A stretch of DNA of 64,000 nt from Neisseria yangbaofengii (GTDB taxonomy: Bacteria > Pseudomonadota > Gammaproteobacteria > Burkholderiales > Neisseriaceae), in NCBI RefSeq assembly GCF_014898075.1, contig NZ_CP062976.1, positions 2,232,001 through 2,296,000 of the forward strand. Reading direction: 5' to 3'. Each line of letters starts with the position of its first letter. Position 1 is the first letter of the stretch. A program made the position numbers and the translations under genes. Of the stretch, positions 19,960-29,869 are shown piece by piece. The notes under the pieces were generated by a model. That model had not been told where the DNA came from. It searched no databases and saw only the letters and a program-made list of their open reading frames with translations.

Positions 19960-20217
19960 GTCATTGCTCTTGTCAAAAAGGTTAATCGGATCGCGTGATG
20001 TCTGTCTCTAATGCCTTCACATAGGCAGTGCCGTCTGAAATTAATTTTGAGGCGGTCGGCGGCCGATTTTTTAGCCGGCAATAAACCGATAAGCAAAGCA
20101 ATGGGCAGACTGATCCACAATCTCGCATTGGGTAAATCCAAGGCGCGTGCCGGCCATGGATACCGCCGAAAAATAATTTAGAGAGCGCCCAAGCAACAAA
20201 AACACCAGCAATCTCAT
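19956..20217 (-). pseudogene. Decayed small membrane protein gene in the efe operon
   Basis: GGGAGGT precedes an ATG at 20217 with perfect spacing. Frame 1 gives MRLLVFLLL, frame 2 continues as AWALSKLFFGG, and frame 3 as PWPARALDLPNARLWISLP…IALLIGLLPAKKSA. Together they describe a two-helix membrane protein of about 60 residues broken by two frameshifts. It lies between efeO and efeB on the same strand, so it was probably a minor operon member. Confidence 0.5.
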
Positions 20218-20386
20218 CTTTTACCTCCCATCTTTCAGACGCTTTTTGTATGTAACAATTCAGCCTGAAAAATCATTCAATAATTTAAAATATCTTTTTT
20301 AAAACAGATTATTATATTTTAAAACAGCAGGCGGAGGCAGGGAGGTTTTTGTGCTTCCGCCTGCTTGGCTACTGCATTCCAAGCCT

Positions 20387-21547
20387 TTAATCCAAGCCTA
20401 AAGTACCGCGCAATTTACCCAATTCTTCCGCCAAAGTATTGATGGGAGCCTGTAGGGTTTTGCGGTCGGCTTCACTAAGTTTGTCATAAGCTTCAAAGCC
20501 GTCGGCAGTTTTGTATTTCGCCAATACTTCATTAACCTGTTTAAAATTGGCATCAACCTTGTTCAACAAGGCTTGGTCTTTTTCCGCAATCTGCGTGCGG
20601 AATAATTCGACGATTTTTTCCGCACCTTCTACGTTGGCTTGGAAGTCGCTTAAATCAGTGCGGCTGTAACGGTCTTCTTCGCCGCTGATTTTACTGCCGG
20701 CCACCTCCTCAATCAAAACTGCCGCACCGCCAACCACTTTACTTGGCGGGAAATTGAGCATATCAATTTCTTTTTGCAGCTTTTGCACGTCCTCATTTAA
20801 TTTATCGGCAACCGCTTGCACACCGGTTACATCTTTATCTATCCACAATGCGTATTCAATGCGGTGAAACCCGGTAAAAGCCGCATCCTTCGCGCCGTCT
20901 TTAAAATCGTCTTCACGCGCATCAATGGCCGGATCCAGCTCGTTAAACAATTCGGCAATCGGTTCGATACGCTCGTAGTGATAACGCGTAGAAGCAAACA
21001 GCGATTTGGCTTTTTCAATGTCTTTGGCTTTGACTGCCGCCACGAATTTAGCTGTTTTGGCAACCAAATCTTTGGCTTCGTTTTGTACATACACTTTGTA
21101 ATCGGCTAATGGTTGTGCCAATTTTTCCATATCTGCTTCGTTGCCTTTATCAACAAAACCACTGTCGGTGACTATCAGTTTGCCACGCGGATTGGTCAAC
21201 AGGCCGCAGGTCATTTCATATTCGCCCGGCAGCAGGGTAACGGTCATTTTGTCGGACAAACCCGGCGCAATGTTTTCACGTTCGTCCACCACCATCACAC
21301 CTTTGAGGATTTCCCATTCTAACTTGCGGCCGCTGTTGTTTTTGATGTTGAACACAGTCTGGCCGCTGGGCACGGTCAATTCCATTGGTTCGCAAGCGGT
21401 ATCGTTTACTGCAACATTTACCGAACCATCCGCATTGGCTGCCGGAGCGTTGGCCGGAGCGGCAGATTGTTCGGCTTCTGGCGGTTGGCAGGCAGTTAAG
21501 CCCAGAGCCAGAAGCACAGACACAGCAGTCAGATTCAAAGTCTTCAT
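20387..21547 (-). CDS. efeO: Iron uptake periplasmic component EfeO (cupredoxin plus M75/imelysin domain)
   Basis: 386 residues with a lipoprotein signal (LALGLTAC, Cys20). A cupredoxin-like domain follows (residues 48-130; [10 protein letters not shown] is the copper-site region), then a helical M75 domain from about 150 carrying [10 protein letters not shown], the HXXE metal motif. EfeO is thought to collect ferrous iron in the periplasm and pass it to the EfeU permease encoded upstream. Confidence 0.9.
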   Translation of the reverse strand: MKTLNLTAVSVLLALGLTACQPPEAEQSAAPANAPAANADGSVNVAVNDTACEPMELTVPSGQTVFNIKNNSGRKLEWEILKGVMVVDERENIAPGLSDKMTVTLLPGEYEMTCGLLTNPRGKLIVTDSGFVDKGNEADMEKLAQPLADYKVYVQNEAKDLVAKTAKFVAAVKAKDIEKAKSLFASTRYHYERIEPIAELFNELDPAIDAREDDFKDGAKDAAFTGFHRIEYALWIDKDVTGVQAVADKLNEDVQKLQKEIDMLNFPPSKVVGGAAVLIEEVAGSKISGEEDRYSRTDLSDFQANVEGAEKIVELFRTQIAEKDQALLNKVDANFKQVNEVLAKYKTADGFEAYDKLSEADRKTLQAPINTLAEELGKLRGTLGLD

Positions 21548-21603
21548 TTTATATACCTTTTTTCATGTTTTCACAAAACAAATGATTATGCCGTCTGAAA
21601 TGA

Positions 21604-22419
21604 TTACTTCAGTCCGACACGCGTATCGCGCCAGAACCAAATCATGACCGGCACCAAATACAGCAACCATACCAATACTTCCCCCTGTGTCGGATGGTCG
21701 GTGTAGCCGAAAAAGCCACCCAAAACCACACCGAGCGGACTGTCTTCATGCAGATAGGCCGATGAGTCAAACACAACACCCTGCAAATGATTCCACACCC
21801 CCGCTTCATGCAGGGCACGCAATGCTCCGGCCAGCAAACCGGCAGCCACTAAAATTAAAAACACACCCGTCCAACGGAAAAACTTCGTTAAATTCAAACG
21901 TATGCCGCCCTGATACAACAGATATCCGATCACCACCGCAGCAACCAAACCTGCAACCGCACCAATAGGCATGGCTGCCGTCGGGCTTTGCTGAAACACG
22001 GCCAACAGAAAAAAAACGCTTTCCAAACCTTCACGCGCCACTGCCAAAAACGCCATACCGACCAACGCCCAACCCTGGCCTTTTCCTTGGTTTAAGGCCG
22101 CCTGAACCGAATCGCGCAAATGGTGTTTCATCGATTTGGCAGCTTTTTTCATCCACAAAACCATATAGGTCAGCATCGCCACCGCCACCAAACCAATCAC
22201 ACCTACCGCCAATTCCTGCTGCTTTTGCGGAATTTCACCGGTGGCACGGTGAATACCCCAACCCAAACCCAAACACAGCAACGCTGCCAAAATCACACCC
22301 AACCACACTTTCGGCATCAGGCGTGTGTGTCCCGACTGTTTTAAAAAACCGGCGACAATACCGACAATCAATGCCGCTTCTATGCCTTCACGCAGCATAA
22401 TGAGAAAAGCAACCAACAT
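21604..22419 (-). CDS. efeU: FTR1-family iron permease (EfeU-like)
   Basis: 271 residues, seven hydrophobic segments. Two REGXE iron-translocation motifs, LREGIEAALIVG at residues 9-20 and AREGLESVFFL at about 128-138, define the Ftr1/EfeU family. First gene of the efeU-efeO-(small pseudogene)-efeB cluster. Its upstream region (22420-22560) is AT-rich. Confidence 0.92.
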   Translation of the reverse strand: MLVAFLIMLREGIEAALIVGIVAGFLKQSGHTRLMPKVWLGVILAALLCLGLGWGIHRATGEIPQKQQELAVGVIGLVAVAMLTYMVLWMKKAAKSMKHHLRDSVQAALNQGKGQGWALVGMAFLAVAREGLESVFFLLAVFQQSPTAAMPIGAVAGLVAAVVIGYLLYQGGIRLNLTKFFRWTGVFLILVAAGLLAGALRALHEAGVWNHLQGVVFDSSAYLHEDSPLGVVLGGFFGYTDHPTQGEVLVWLLYLVPVMIWFWRDTRVGLK

Positions 22420-22698
22420 GACAAATAGCTTTCTAAAGTAAAATAAATATGTTACTCATCTTATCTTATTAAGATATTTATATTCTTATAGTTAAGCAAA
22501 TGCAAATTATTTTTATTTCTTAAAATGGTATTTGCCATTAAATTTTTTAATATTGTGCGAATATGTTTGCCGTATAACACATCAAAACAGCATGACACTC
22601 AGACGGCCTAATCCGCAGGCAGGCGGCGATTCTGTGCTAGAATCAAACTCCGCAGGCAAGCGGCTGTTTATGCCGCTGTGCCGTTTCCCTGTTTTCCA
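22420..22698. promoter_or_regulatory. Divergent region between efeU and mltA
   Basis: AT-rich; the segment GCAAATTATTTTTATTTC (22498-22515) has the hexamer character of a Fur-box but is a weak match. No -35/-10 pair is clear. An iron-responsive promoter here is inference from the operon's role. Confidence 0.3.
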
Positions 22699-22729
22699 CG
22701 CCGTCTGAAACTCGTGTTCAGACGGCCTT
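22699..22729. terminator. Inverted uptake-sequence pair before mltA
   Basis: CGCCGTCTGAA and TTCAGACGGCC with a short loop. It is directly upstream of mltA, so it may serve in uptake rather than termination. Confidence 0.5.
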
Positions 22730-22748
22730 TAACGACTTGAAAAAAGCC

Positions 22749-24074
22749 ATGAAGAAAACTCTGTTCCGCGCTGCTTTATTGGGCATCACCGCCGCCTTAC
22801 TGGCCGCTTGCCCGAGCAAGAGCGTCAAAAAATTACCGTCCGTCGACCAAACCGTAATCAGCGGCCCCGACCGCCCGACCGGCACGCCGCACCCGGTCGG
22901 CACCACTTTCACACCGGGCGGCAATGCTGCCTATCTCGCCGTGCCGCATAACGCCATGCCGCAATGGAACAGCCAAGATTTCGTCAAAAGCCTGCAATCG
23001 TTCAAACTTGGTTGCGACAGACTGAAAAACCGTCAAGGCTGGCAAGACGTATGCGCCCAAGCTGCGCAAACCCGGTTGAACCAAGCCGCCGCCAAATCGT
23101 TTTTCGAACGCTATTTCACCCCATGGCAAGTGAGCGGTAACGGCTCGCAAGCCGGCACCGTCACCGGCTATTACGAACCGGTATTACACGGCGACACCGT
23201 GCAGACCAACAAAGCGCGTTTCCCGATTTACGGCATTCCGTATGATTTTGTTTCCGTGCCGCTGTCGTCCGCCCTGCACAACAGCAAAGGCATCGTGCGC
23301 GTGCGCCAAACCGGCCAAAACAGCGGCGTGATTGCAGCCAACGGCACCCACACCGCCGACCTGTCGCAATTCCCGATTACCGCCCGATCGACTTCGATTA
23401 AAGGCCGTTTTGTCGGCAACCAGTTCATTCCGTACCACACCCGCGCGCAAATCAACGCCGGCGCGCTCAACGGCAAAGCGCCGATTTTGGGTTACGCCGA
23501 TGATCCGGTTGAACTCTTTTTTATGCACATCCAAGGTTCAGGCCGTCTGAAAACCCCGAAAGGCGAATATGTGCGTCTCGGTTTTGCCGATAAAAACGAA
23601 TATTCTTATGTATCCATCGGCCGCTACATGGCTGACCGCGGCTACCTGACTTTGGGTCAAACCACCATGCAGGGCATCAAAGCCTACATGCAGCAAAACA
23701 CCCACCGCCTGGCCGAAGTCTTGGGACAAAACCCGAGCTACATCTTCTTCCGTAAATTAGACGGCAGCGGCGACCAAGGCCCCGTCGGCGCATTGGGAAC
23801 ACCATTGATGGGCGAATACGCCGGTGCCGTCGACCGCCACTACATCACGCTGGGCGCACCTTTGTTCGTGGCCACCGCCCACCCTGTTACCAACAAAGCC
23901 CTCAACCGCCTGATTATGGCGCAAGACACCGGCAGCGCCATCAAAGGCGCCGTGCGTGTGGACTACTTCTGGGGCTACGGCGACGAAGCCGGCAACATCG
24001 CCGGCAAACAGAAAACCACCGGCTATGTGTGGCAACTGCTGCCCAACAGCATGACACCGGAATACCGGCCTTAA
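22749..24074 (+). CDS. mltA: Membrane-bound lytic murein transglycosylase A
   Basis: 441 residues, a lipoprotein (lipobox LLAAC, Cys near 21). Cleaves the MurNAc-GlcNAc bond of peptidoglycan to form 1,6-anhydro products from the inner face of the outer membrane. VTGYYEPVLHG near residue 140, DPVELFFMHIQGSGRL and the C-terminal 3D domain ending DYFWGYGDEAGNIAGKQK are diagnostic, including the conserved Asp residues. ATG at 22749 chosen for the clean signal peptide; an in-frame TTG lies 12 nt upstream. Confidence 0.95.
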   Translation: MKKTLFRAALLGITAALLAACPSKSVKKLPSVDQTVISGPDRPTGTPHPVGTTFTPGGNAAYLAVPHNAMPQWNSQDFVKSLQSFKLGCDRLKNRQGWQDVCAQAAQTRLNQAAAKSFFERYFTPWQVSGNGSQAGTVTGYYEPVLHGDTVQTNKARFPIYGIPYDFVSVPLSSALHNSKGIVRVRQTGQNSGVIAANGTHTADLSQFPITARSTSIKGRFVGNQFIPYHTRAQINAGALNGKAPILGYADDPVELFFMHIQGSGRLKTPKGEYVRLGFADKNEYSYVSIGRYMADRGYLTLGQTTMQGIKAYMQQNTHRLAEVLGQNPSYIFFRKLDGSGDQGPVGALGTPLMGEYAGAVDRHYITLGAPLFVATAHPVTNKALNRLIMAQDTGSAIKGAVRVDYFWGYGDEAGNIAGKQKTTGYVWQLLPNSMTPEYRP

Positions 24075-24093
24075 CCCTTGCCGGAAATAAAAA

Positions 24094-24130
24094 CAAGGCC
24101 GTCTGAAAACCCGATTTTCAGACGGCCTTG
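24094..24130. terminator. Inverted uptake-sequence pair after mltA
   Basis: CAAGGCCGTCTGAAAA and its complement around CCCG, 20 nt after the stop codon. Confidence 0.75.
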
Positions 24131-24262
24131 CTTTGCGGGTAACTTTTGTCGGGTTTGTGTAAGCTAATAACAGATAGAGTGAATTAAGAATATACTAAAA
24201 ATTCAGTGAAGCCGCTGTATCAACGGACACATGCCCGCCAACGCATACACATATCTTTATAA

Positions 24263-24280
24263 TATAGTGAATTCACTATA
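24263..24280. repeat. Minimal Correia-end palindrome
   Basis: TATAGTGAATTCACTATA is a perfect 18-bp palindrome made of two CREE ends with no interior. It lies between mltA and the TonB receptor promoter. Confidence 0.6.
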
Positions 24281-24461
24281 GCGTTCATACCCATGCATAT
24301 TTTCTGTGAATTTTATATTGATGCCGTCTGAAAATCAGGGCAAGAACAAGCCGGATCAGGACTGAGCTCCATTTGAAAAACTTAAAAAAATAATATTTTA
24401 TATAAATACCCTCCAACCAAACAAACACCGTTCACTCCAATGGGATTTTGGTGTCTATTTA

Positions 24462-24476
24462 TGTTATAATATAACA
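24462..24476. promoter_or_regulatory. Zur-type operator overlapping a -10 box
   Basis: TGTTATAATATAACA is a perfect palindrome matching the neisserial Zur consensus TGTTATDNHATAACA. It contains TATAAT (24465-24470), a likely -10 box, 34 nt before the receptor start codon, so zinc-loaded Zur would block RNA polymerase. Confidence 0.75.
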
Positions 24477-24503
24477 TTACTAACTTTAAACATTCTTTAC
24501 ATC

Positions 24504-26969
24504 ATGAATATTCCCCATCATTTTTTTCAAACGGCCTTGAGTGTGTCGGTTTTAGCAGCGTTTTCTGTTTCTGCATCGGCACAAGACGAGGGTGCATCGG
24601 CGCAGGAACATGAATTGGCAACCGTTCATGTGCAGGGCAAACGCCGTGATTCGAATGCGGAACAACTTTTAGGCGGACGGGAAACGCTGTATGACGAAGA
24701 CGATTTGCTCGCCAGTGATTTGAAACGCAGACGCTCGGTTTCGCTGGGTCAGACTTTGGAACAAATCAGCGGCGTACAGAACAACAGTTTCGGAACCAAC
24801 AACGGCTTGCCGCAAATCCGCAGTTTGAGCGGACCTCGGGTCTATATCAGTGAAAACGGTTTGGGCGTGTCCGATATTGCCGCCATCAACGGCAACCTGC
24901 CGACTGCGGTTAATCCTTTTCTGGCTGATAAAATTACCGTGCGCAAATCTTCGGCGGCGGTGCTTTACGGCGGTTCGGCTGTTGGTGGGGCGGTTGATGT
25001 GCATACCAATCTGATTACGGATACGCTGCCCGACAAGCCGGTTGCAGGCAAACTGGAAATCAGCGGCGGCTACAATACACCGGCGCTGCAGGTATTCCGT
25101 TTGGACGGCAAAGCAGGAAAATTCGCTTGGCATTTGGACGGCAGCAACAGCAAAATTTCAGAATATAAAATTCCTGGCAACAGCAAAGCGGCGGTGTGCC
25201 ATGATGCGGATAGCCTGTTTAACCCGCAAACCGGCGGCGTTGATTCGACTTTGGCACAGTCTTGCCAAGTAAACGTCCGCAGCGAATCGGTGCTTAATCG
25301 GGCATATTTTCCTTATGTGGACAAACGCTATCTGGAAAGCAACGGAGAGGCGTGGCTGAAACAGTGGCTGGACGACGGCTATATCGACAGCGTACAGGAT
25401 ATTTATAAAAAAACCCGTTATTACGGCTATACCGACAATCCTTTATACCGTGCCGGAGAAACAAATGAAAAATCTTACCGGTTGGCCGGCATTGAGGATA
25501 TTTCCCCCAATCCGAAAGGCAAACTGACCAACAGCCACGCCCACAACCAAAGCGTATCGGCGGGTGTGAGCTATATTGCCGACAAAGGGCATCTCGGCGT
25601 GGGTGTGAGCCGCCATTTGTTTGATTACGGCGTACCCGGTTTTGCCTATCTTGCCAACAATACCCGCCAAGACTTGGCACCTATCAATATCCGAGCCGAC
25701 CAAACCCGCTGGATTGCCGAAGGATTGTACCGCCCTGATGTTTCATGGCTGGAAAACGTCAAAGTCCAATCTGCCTATACCGATACTGACAATGCCGAAT
25801 ATTTGGGCGACCAATTTGCCAACAACCTCAACAGCAGCACCCGACAAGTACGCTTAGAACTCAACCACCGTCCGGCTTCTTTCTGGCGCGGCACATTCGG
25901 TATTGATGCCCGTCGCCGCCATATCGACGGCAAAGGCGACGACCGCTTTATGCCCGATTCGGATACCCGGGAACACGCCGTGTTTGCTGTTGAACATTTG
26001 AAATGGAAACAGCTTGAAGGAGAATTGGGCTGGCGATTCGGCAAAGTACACCACCAAACTGATTTAACCGGCTACACTGTCGGCCGGGGGCTGAACGAAG
26101 GCTATATCCACAACATGAAAGACCGCCACTACACACTGCACAGCGGACAAGCCGCTCTGACTTGGCAACCGTGGCAACCGCTGCGGCTGAAAACCCGTTA
26201 CAGCCGCTCCGAACGTGCGCCCGAAGTAAACGAAATTTTTGCCAGTAACCGCCATTTCGCTATTTTAACCAACGAACAAGGCGATCCTCGTCTGTCGCCG
26301 GAACAGGCGGCTACATGGGAATTCGGCGGTGATGTCGATTGGCACAACCACCGCTTCCATGCAGCTTACTACCAAACCAAGTTTAACAATTATCTCTATC
26401 TCGGCCATACCGGTATCTCCAGAGACAACATACCCGTCAAAGAATGGCGACAAAGCGGCACCAAAATCAACGGATTGGAATTGGAATGGAAATATCTGTG
26501 GCAAAGCAGCCGATTGGGCGACTGGGAACCCCGAATCTTCGCCGACTTAGTCAAAAACAGCCCAATCAACCGACCACAGTCAGCCGATCCGACTGATGCC
26601 GAAGCATGGAAACAATATCTGCGTTACAAGCACGACGGTGCCTATATGCCGAACATGCCGACCTCACGCTACGGCATCGGCCTCAACTGGCAGAAAAACC
26701 AATGGCAGGCAGCTCTCAGCCTGACCCGCTATCAAGCGCAAAAACGTCTTGGCCGCAACATCAACCCAGAAATCAGCTTCGGCGGCTACAATGTTTGGGA
26801 TTTCTACCTGAGTCGCAGCCACAAACTCAGTCAAAACAGCAGTGCCGAATATTTCCTCGATACCCGCAACTTAGGCAACGCCGAAATCCGTCCGCACAAC
26901 GCTATTTTGAAACACCTAGCCCCGCAACCCGGCCGCAATATCCGCATCGGTGCACGACTGACCTTCTAA
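24504..26969 (+). CDS. TonB-dependent outer-membrane receptor, probably zinc-related (ZnuD/TdfJ-like class)
   Basis: 821 residues. Signal peptide (residues 1-26, ending VSASAQ), a TonB-box-like ATVHVQG near 36-42, a plug domain (residues 60-170, with PQIRSLSGPRVYI and VLYGGSAVGGAVDV) and a 22-strand-type barrel ending in RIGARLTF with a C-terminal Phe. The plug resembles ZnuD, but the His-rich loop of ZnuD is missing; two cysteines about 25 residues apart (CHDADSL…SQSC region, near 235-260) may form a loop disulphide. The Zur operator upstream points to zinc uptake, either from a zinc-binding host protein or as free zinc. Ligand unknown. Confidence 0.85.
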   Translation: MNIPHHFFQTALSVSVLAAFSVSASAQDEGASAQEHELATVHVQGKRRDSNAEQLLGGRETLYDEDDLLASDLKRRRSVSLGQTLEQISGVQNNSFGTNNGLPQIRSLSGPRVYISENGLGVSDIAAINGNLPTAVNPFLADKITVRKSSAAVLYGGSAVGGAVDVHTNLITDTLPDKPVAGKLEISGGYNTPALQVFRLDGKAGKFAWHLDGSNSKISEYKIPGNSKAAVCHDADSLFNPQTGGVDSTLAQSCQVNVRSESVLNRAYFPYVDKRYLESNGEAWLKQWLDDGYIDSVQDIYKKTRYYGYTDNPLYRAGETNEKSYRLAGIEDISPNPKGKLTNSHAHNQSVSAGVSYIADKGHLGVGVSRHLFDYGVPGFAYLANNTRQDLAPINIRADQTRWIAEGLYRPDVSWLENVKVQSAYTDTDNAEYLGDQFANNLNSSTRQVRLELNHRPASFWRGTFGIDARRRHIDGKGDDRFMPDSDTREHAVFAVEHLKWKQLEGELGWRFGKVHHQTDLTGYTVGRGLNEGYIHNMKDRHYTLHSGQAALTWQPWQPLRLKTRYSRSERAPEVNEIFASNRHFAILTNEQGDPRLSPEQAATWEFGGDVDWHNHRFHAAYYQTKFNNYLYLGHTGISRDNIPVKEWRQSGTKINGLELEWKYLWQSSRLGDWEPRIFADLVKNSPINRPQSADPTDAEAWKQYLRYKHDGAYMPNMPTSRYGIGLNWQKNQWQAALSLTRYQAQKRLGRNINPEISFGGYNVWDFYLSRSHKLSQNSSAEYFLDTRNLGNAEIRPHNAILKHLAPQPGRNIRIGARLTF

Positions 26970-26989
26970 AATAAACGCAGGCCGACAAC

Positions 26990-27023
26990 AGGCCGTCTGA
27001 AAACCCGATTTTCAGACGGCCTT
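26990..27023. terminator. Inverted uptake-sequence pair after the TonB receptor
   Basis: AGGCCGTCTGAAAA and its complement around CCCGA, 20 nt after the stop. Confidence 0.75.
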
Positions 27024-27183
27024 GTTTTGCGGGGAACTTTGGTTTAACGGCCAAGCCAACGCCGTGCGGCTTTTAAAGCGAATTTGCGACAGCGTCTTTT
27101 CCTCTCTGTATTGCCGCTGCAAAATCCCTTATAATTTGCCCATCTGTAACCCTTTTCCGAGTGCGCCGCTGCGGCTGCACCGG

Positions 27184-27698
27184 CTGATAGAGCGAATACT
27201 TATGGACAAACTCAAAATCTCTGCCAACGGCCCGTTAAACGGTAAAATTACTGTATCGGGTGCCAAAAATGCCGCTCTGCCGCTGATATGTGCCGGTTTG
27301 CTGACTTCGGGAACGCTGCGGCTGAAAAACGTGCCGATGCTCGCCGATGTCAAAACCACGCAAAAGCTGTTGCAGGGCATGGGCGCACGGGTGCTGACCG
27401 ACAATATCAGTGAATTTGAAATCAACGGCGGCACGGTCAATAATACTTGTGCGCCGTATGAATTGGTCAGCACCATGCGGGCTTCGATTTTGGTGTTGGG
27501 CCCGACGCTGGCACGTTTCGGCGAAGCTCAAGTGAGCCTGCCGGGCGGCTGTGCCATCGGCTCTCGTCCGGTCGATCAGCACCTGAAAGGCTTGGAAACC
27601 ATGGGGGCGGAAATTGTCATCGAACACGGTTACGTCAAAGCCAAAGGCCGTCTGAAAGGCACTCGGGTGGTGATGGACGTGGTTACTGTCGGCGGAAC
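27184..27698 (+). pseudogene. Truncated murA copy (5' 515 bp)
   Basis: Starts at ATG 27202 and encodes the first 165 residues or so of MurA, nearly identical to 39652-40166 (constant offset 12468). Differences include Lys for Glu at residue 15 and Ile for Met near residue 29. The copy breaks off at GGCGGAAC (27698) where IS3 sequence begins. It has its own TATAAT at 27130-27135. A truncated MurA lacking most of domain 1 and all of the catalytic Cys115 loop's partner domain cannot be active. Confidence 0.9.
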
Positions 27699-28316
27699 AA
27701 AAAGAAAGTGCAGCGCATTATGGGTTTGTTGGGACTGAAAGCCAAAGTCCGCAGCAAAAAAGCCTACCGTCCGCAGGTAATAGGAGAGGCTTCGGATAAT
27801 ATTCTTAATCGTGAATTTACTGCTGGCAAACCGGCAGACAAATGGCTGACCGATATGACGGAGTTCAAATGCACAGACGGGAAGCTGTACTTATCGCCGA
27901 TATTGGATGTGTTTAATCGGGAGATTGTGGCCTATTCTTTAAGCCGCAGAGCAAACAGTAAAATGGTGGCGCAAATGTTGGATAAAGCATTTGGCCGTCT
28001 GAAAGGCCAAACGCCGCTGCTGCATTCCGACCAGGGTGTGCTTTACCGCACCGGGGCTTATCGGGCGAAACTGGCTGAGAAAGGAATGGTGCAAAGCATG
28101 TCGCGCAAAGGAAATTGCTGGGACAATGCGCCGATGGAGCGTTTCTTCGGTACATTAAAAGAAGAGAGCTTCTATCAGGAAGGTGCGTTGTCGGTGGCAG
28201 AGCTGACAGAGGTAATAGATGATTACATACGTTACTACAATCATAAGCGGATTAGTTTAAACTTAAAAAAGCTGAGTCCTGTCGGCTACAGAACCCAGCT
28301 TGAAAAGGCTGTTTGA
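27699..28316 (+). pseudogene. IS3-family transposase OrfB, 5' truncated
   Basis: Reads on from [18 protein letters not shown] to the stop at 28316, about 205 residues. The DDE integrase core is complete: KWLTDMTEF (D), LLHSDQGVLY (D), and NAPMERFFGTLKEE (E). The upstream HTH portion is absent and the frame differs from murA, so it is a remnant. Confidence 0.85.
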
Positions 28317-28356
28317 GAAAGATTCTTAACTTGTCCAAGTATTGGGGGGCAGTTCA
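27699..28356 (+). mobile_element. Partial IS3-family element (IS150 group)
   Basis: Contains the C-terminal two thirds of orfB and a probable right end GGGGGCAGTTCA (ending about 28356). orfA, the start of orfB and the left end are missing, replaced by the murA fragment. Confidence 0.8.
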
Positions 28357-28712
28357 TACTATTCAGACGGCCTTTATTTATTTTCAAACGACATTCGAAT
28401 AATTCATCTCTTTTATCCCCTTCCCAAAAGCAAATCCCATCCGAATTCTCTTTATCAATGATGAGTTATAGTAAATCCACTTTAAAAAGAGTACAAGGCG
28501 GCGAGCTGCAGACAGTACAGGTAGTACGCACCGTAATATTTTTAAATACTGATATTTTCTGAAATTTCTTGTTAAAAGAAACCCTCAAATTATCTTTAAA
28601 TGGCTTTTTATACTCAAAAATCAATCTGCACTTGACGTAAAAAAAAAAACAACGAATATCATCACATACAATTATAAAAATTTTATAAATCATAATCAAA
28701 AAGGATAAAAAT
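28357..28712. promoter_or_regulatory. AT-rich leader of the microcin island with half a CREE
   Basis: 356 bp without a gene. A single uptake sequence at about 28361-28374; a truncated Correia end at 28467-28535 (TATAGTAAATCCACTTTAAA then AAGGCGGCGAGC). Further on, CTTGACG at about 28630 and an A12 run precede the oxygenase gene; TTGACG with TATCAT 19 nt later is a possible promoter. Confidence 0.45.
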
Positions 28713-29867
28713 TTGGAAATCAAATTCAATATAGAGCAGGAAGAGTTTTACCGCGACTACCGCTACCGTAAGCCCTACCTGTTTAAACAAGCCTTGAACC
28801 TGCCCGACAAACAAACCCTGTGGCGCGAGATTAACGAAATATATCAACGGGCAAACCCGATAGACGATTCGTTCAAATTCCGCAAAGGGCGGCTGATTCC
28901 CAAAGAGCAATACGTCGAAGCCTTCGACAACGTCGGCAAAACACGCTACCGTTTTAACAAAGCCGCTGTGTACGAACACCTCAAAAACGGCGCGACTTTG
29001 GTGTACAACCGCATCAACAATGAACCGTTTTCCGACGGCATCGCCCACCAAATCGCCCAATTTGCCCGTGCACAGACCATCGTCAGCGGCTATCTCGCCT
29101 TCGGTGAAGATGCATCCTACAAAAACCATTGGGACACCCGCGACGTATTTGCCGTGCAACTCGTCGGCAAAAAACATTGGAGTCTGTCCGCTCCCAATTT
29201 CGAGATGCCACTCTATATGCAGCAAAGCAAAGACCTACCGCATATTCCCGAACCCGAAACGGCCGATATGGAAGTAGTATTGGAAGCCGGCGATATTCTC
29301 TATATCCCGCGCGGCTGGTGGCACAATCCCGTGCCGATGGGTTGCGAAACCTTCCATCTCGCTATCGGCACCTTCCCACCCAACGGCCATAATTATATGG
29401 AATGGCTGATGAACAAAGTGCCCGCCATCGTGGGCTTCCGTCACAATCTGCAAGGCTGGGAACATGATAAAAGCCGTCTGAAAACCGCCGCCGAGGAATT
29501 CGCCGCACAGATTGCCGACCCCGACAATTACGAAGCCTTTATGCAGGAATTTCTCGGCGAACAGCGCACCGACAGCCGCTTTGCCTTTGAAATCTTCGGC
29601 AACCCACATTCTGACGGCCTGCCCGAAGATGCCTTATTAAGTTTGAATACGGTGGATGCTTCTACGCTGGAGAAAGGGTATCTGATTGCGAATGGGATTA
29701 AGCTGAATATTGATGATTCAAGCATACTGTTATTAAAAGCTATTCAGCAAGCAGGTGTAATCAATATAAAGCAGTTTTTTCAATCTCAGGGAGGAGATAA
29801 GCTGAAGCTCACCGAAACAATTAATCATTTAATCCGATTGGATATTTTGGAAATTAAGATGGGATAA
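28713..29867 (+). CDS. JmjC/cupin-type oxygenase-like protein of the microcin island
   Basis: 384 residues. A double-stranded beta-helix fold of the JmjC type is indicated by HWD (His139, Asp141), LVGKKHW (Lys154, candidate 2-oxoglutarate ligand) and PRGWWHNP (His204), the Fe(II) His-X-Asp…His set. After about residue 330 the C-terminus (ILLLKAIQQ … LIRLDILEI) looks like a small winged-helix. The start is TTG at 28713 with AAGGA 8 nt upstream; the first 20 residues are Glu/Tyr/Arg-rich. By family it would hydroxylate a protein or peptide residue using 2-oxoglutarate and oxygen. Neighbouring microcin-like peptides make them the likely substrate (inference). Confidence 0.75.
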   Translation: MEIKFNIEQEEFYRDYRYRKPYLFKQALNLPDKQTLWREINEIYQRANPIDDSFKFRKGRLIPKEQYVEAFDNVGKTRYRFNKAAVYEHLKNGATLVYNRINNEPFSDGIAHQIAQFARAQTIVSGYLAFGEDASYKNHWDTRDVFAVQLVGKKHWSLSAPNFEMPLYMQQSKDLPHIPEPETADMEVVLEAGDILYIPRGWWHNPVPMGCETFHLAIGTFPPNGHNYMEWLMNKVPAIVGFRHNLQGWEHDKSRLKTAAEEFAAQIADPDNYEAFMQEFLGEQRTDSRFAFEIFGNPHSDGLPEDALLSLNTVDASTLEKGYLIANGIKLNIDDSSILLLKAIQQAGVINIKQFFQSQGGDKLKLTETINHLIRLDILEIKMG

Positions 29868-29869
29868 GA

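Noticed and set aside
22498-22515. Fur box upstream of efeU
   Set aside because: Match to the consensus is weak and AT-rich sequence would give such matches by chance; listed only as a tentative region.
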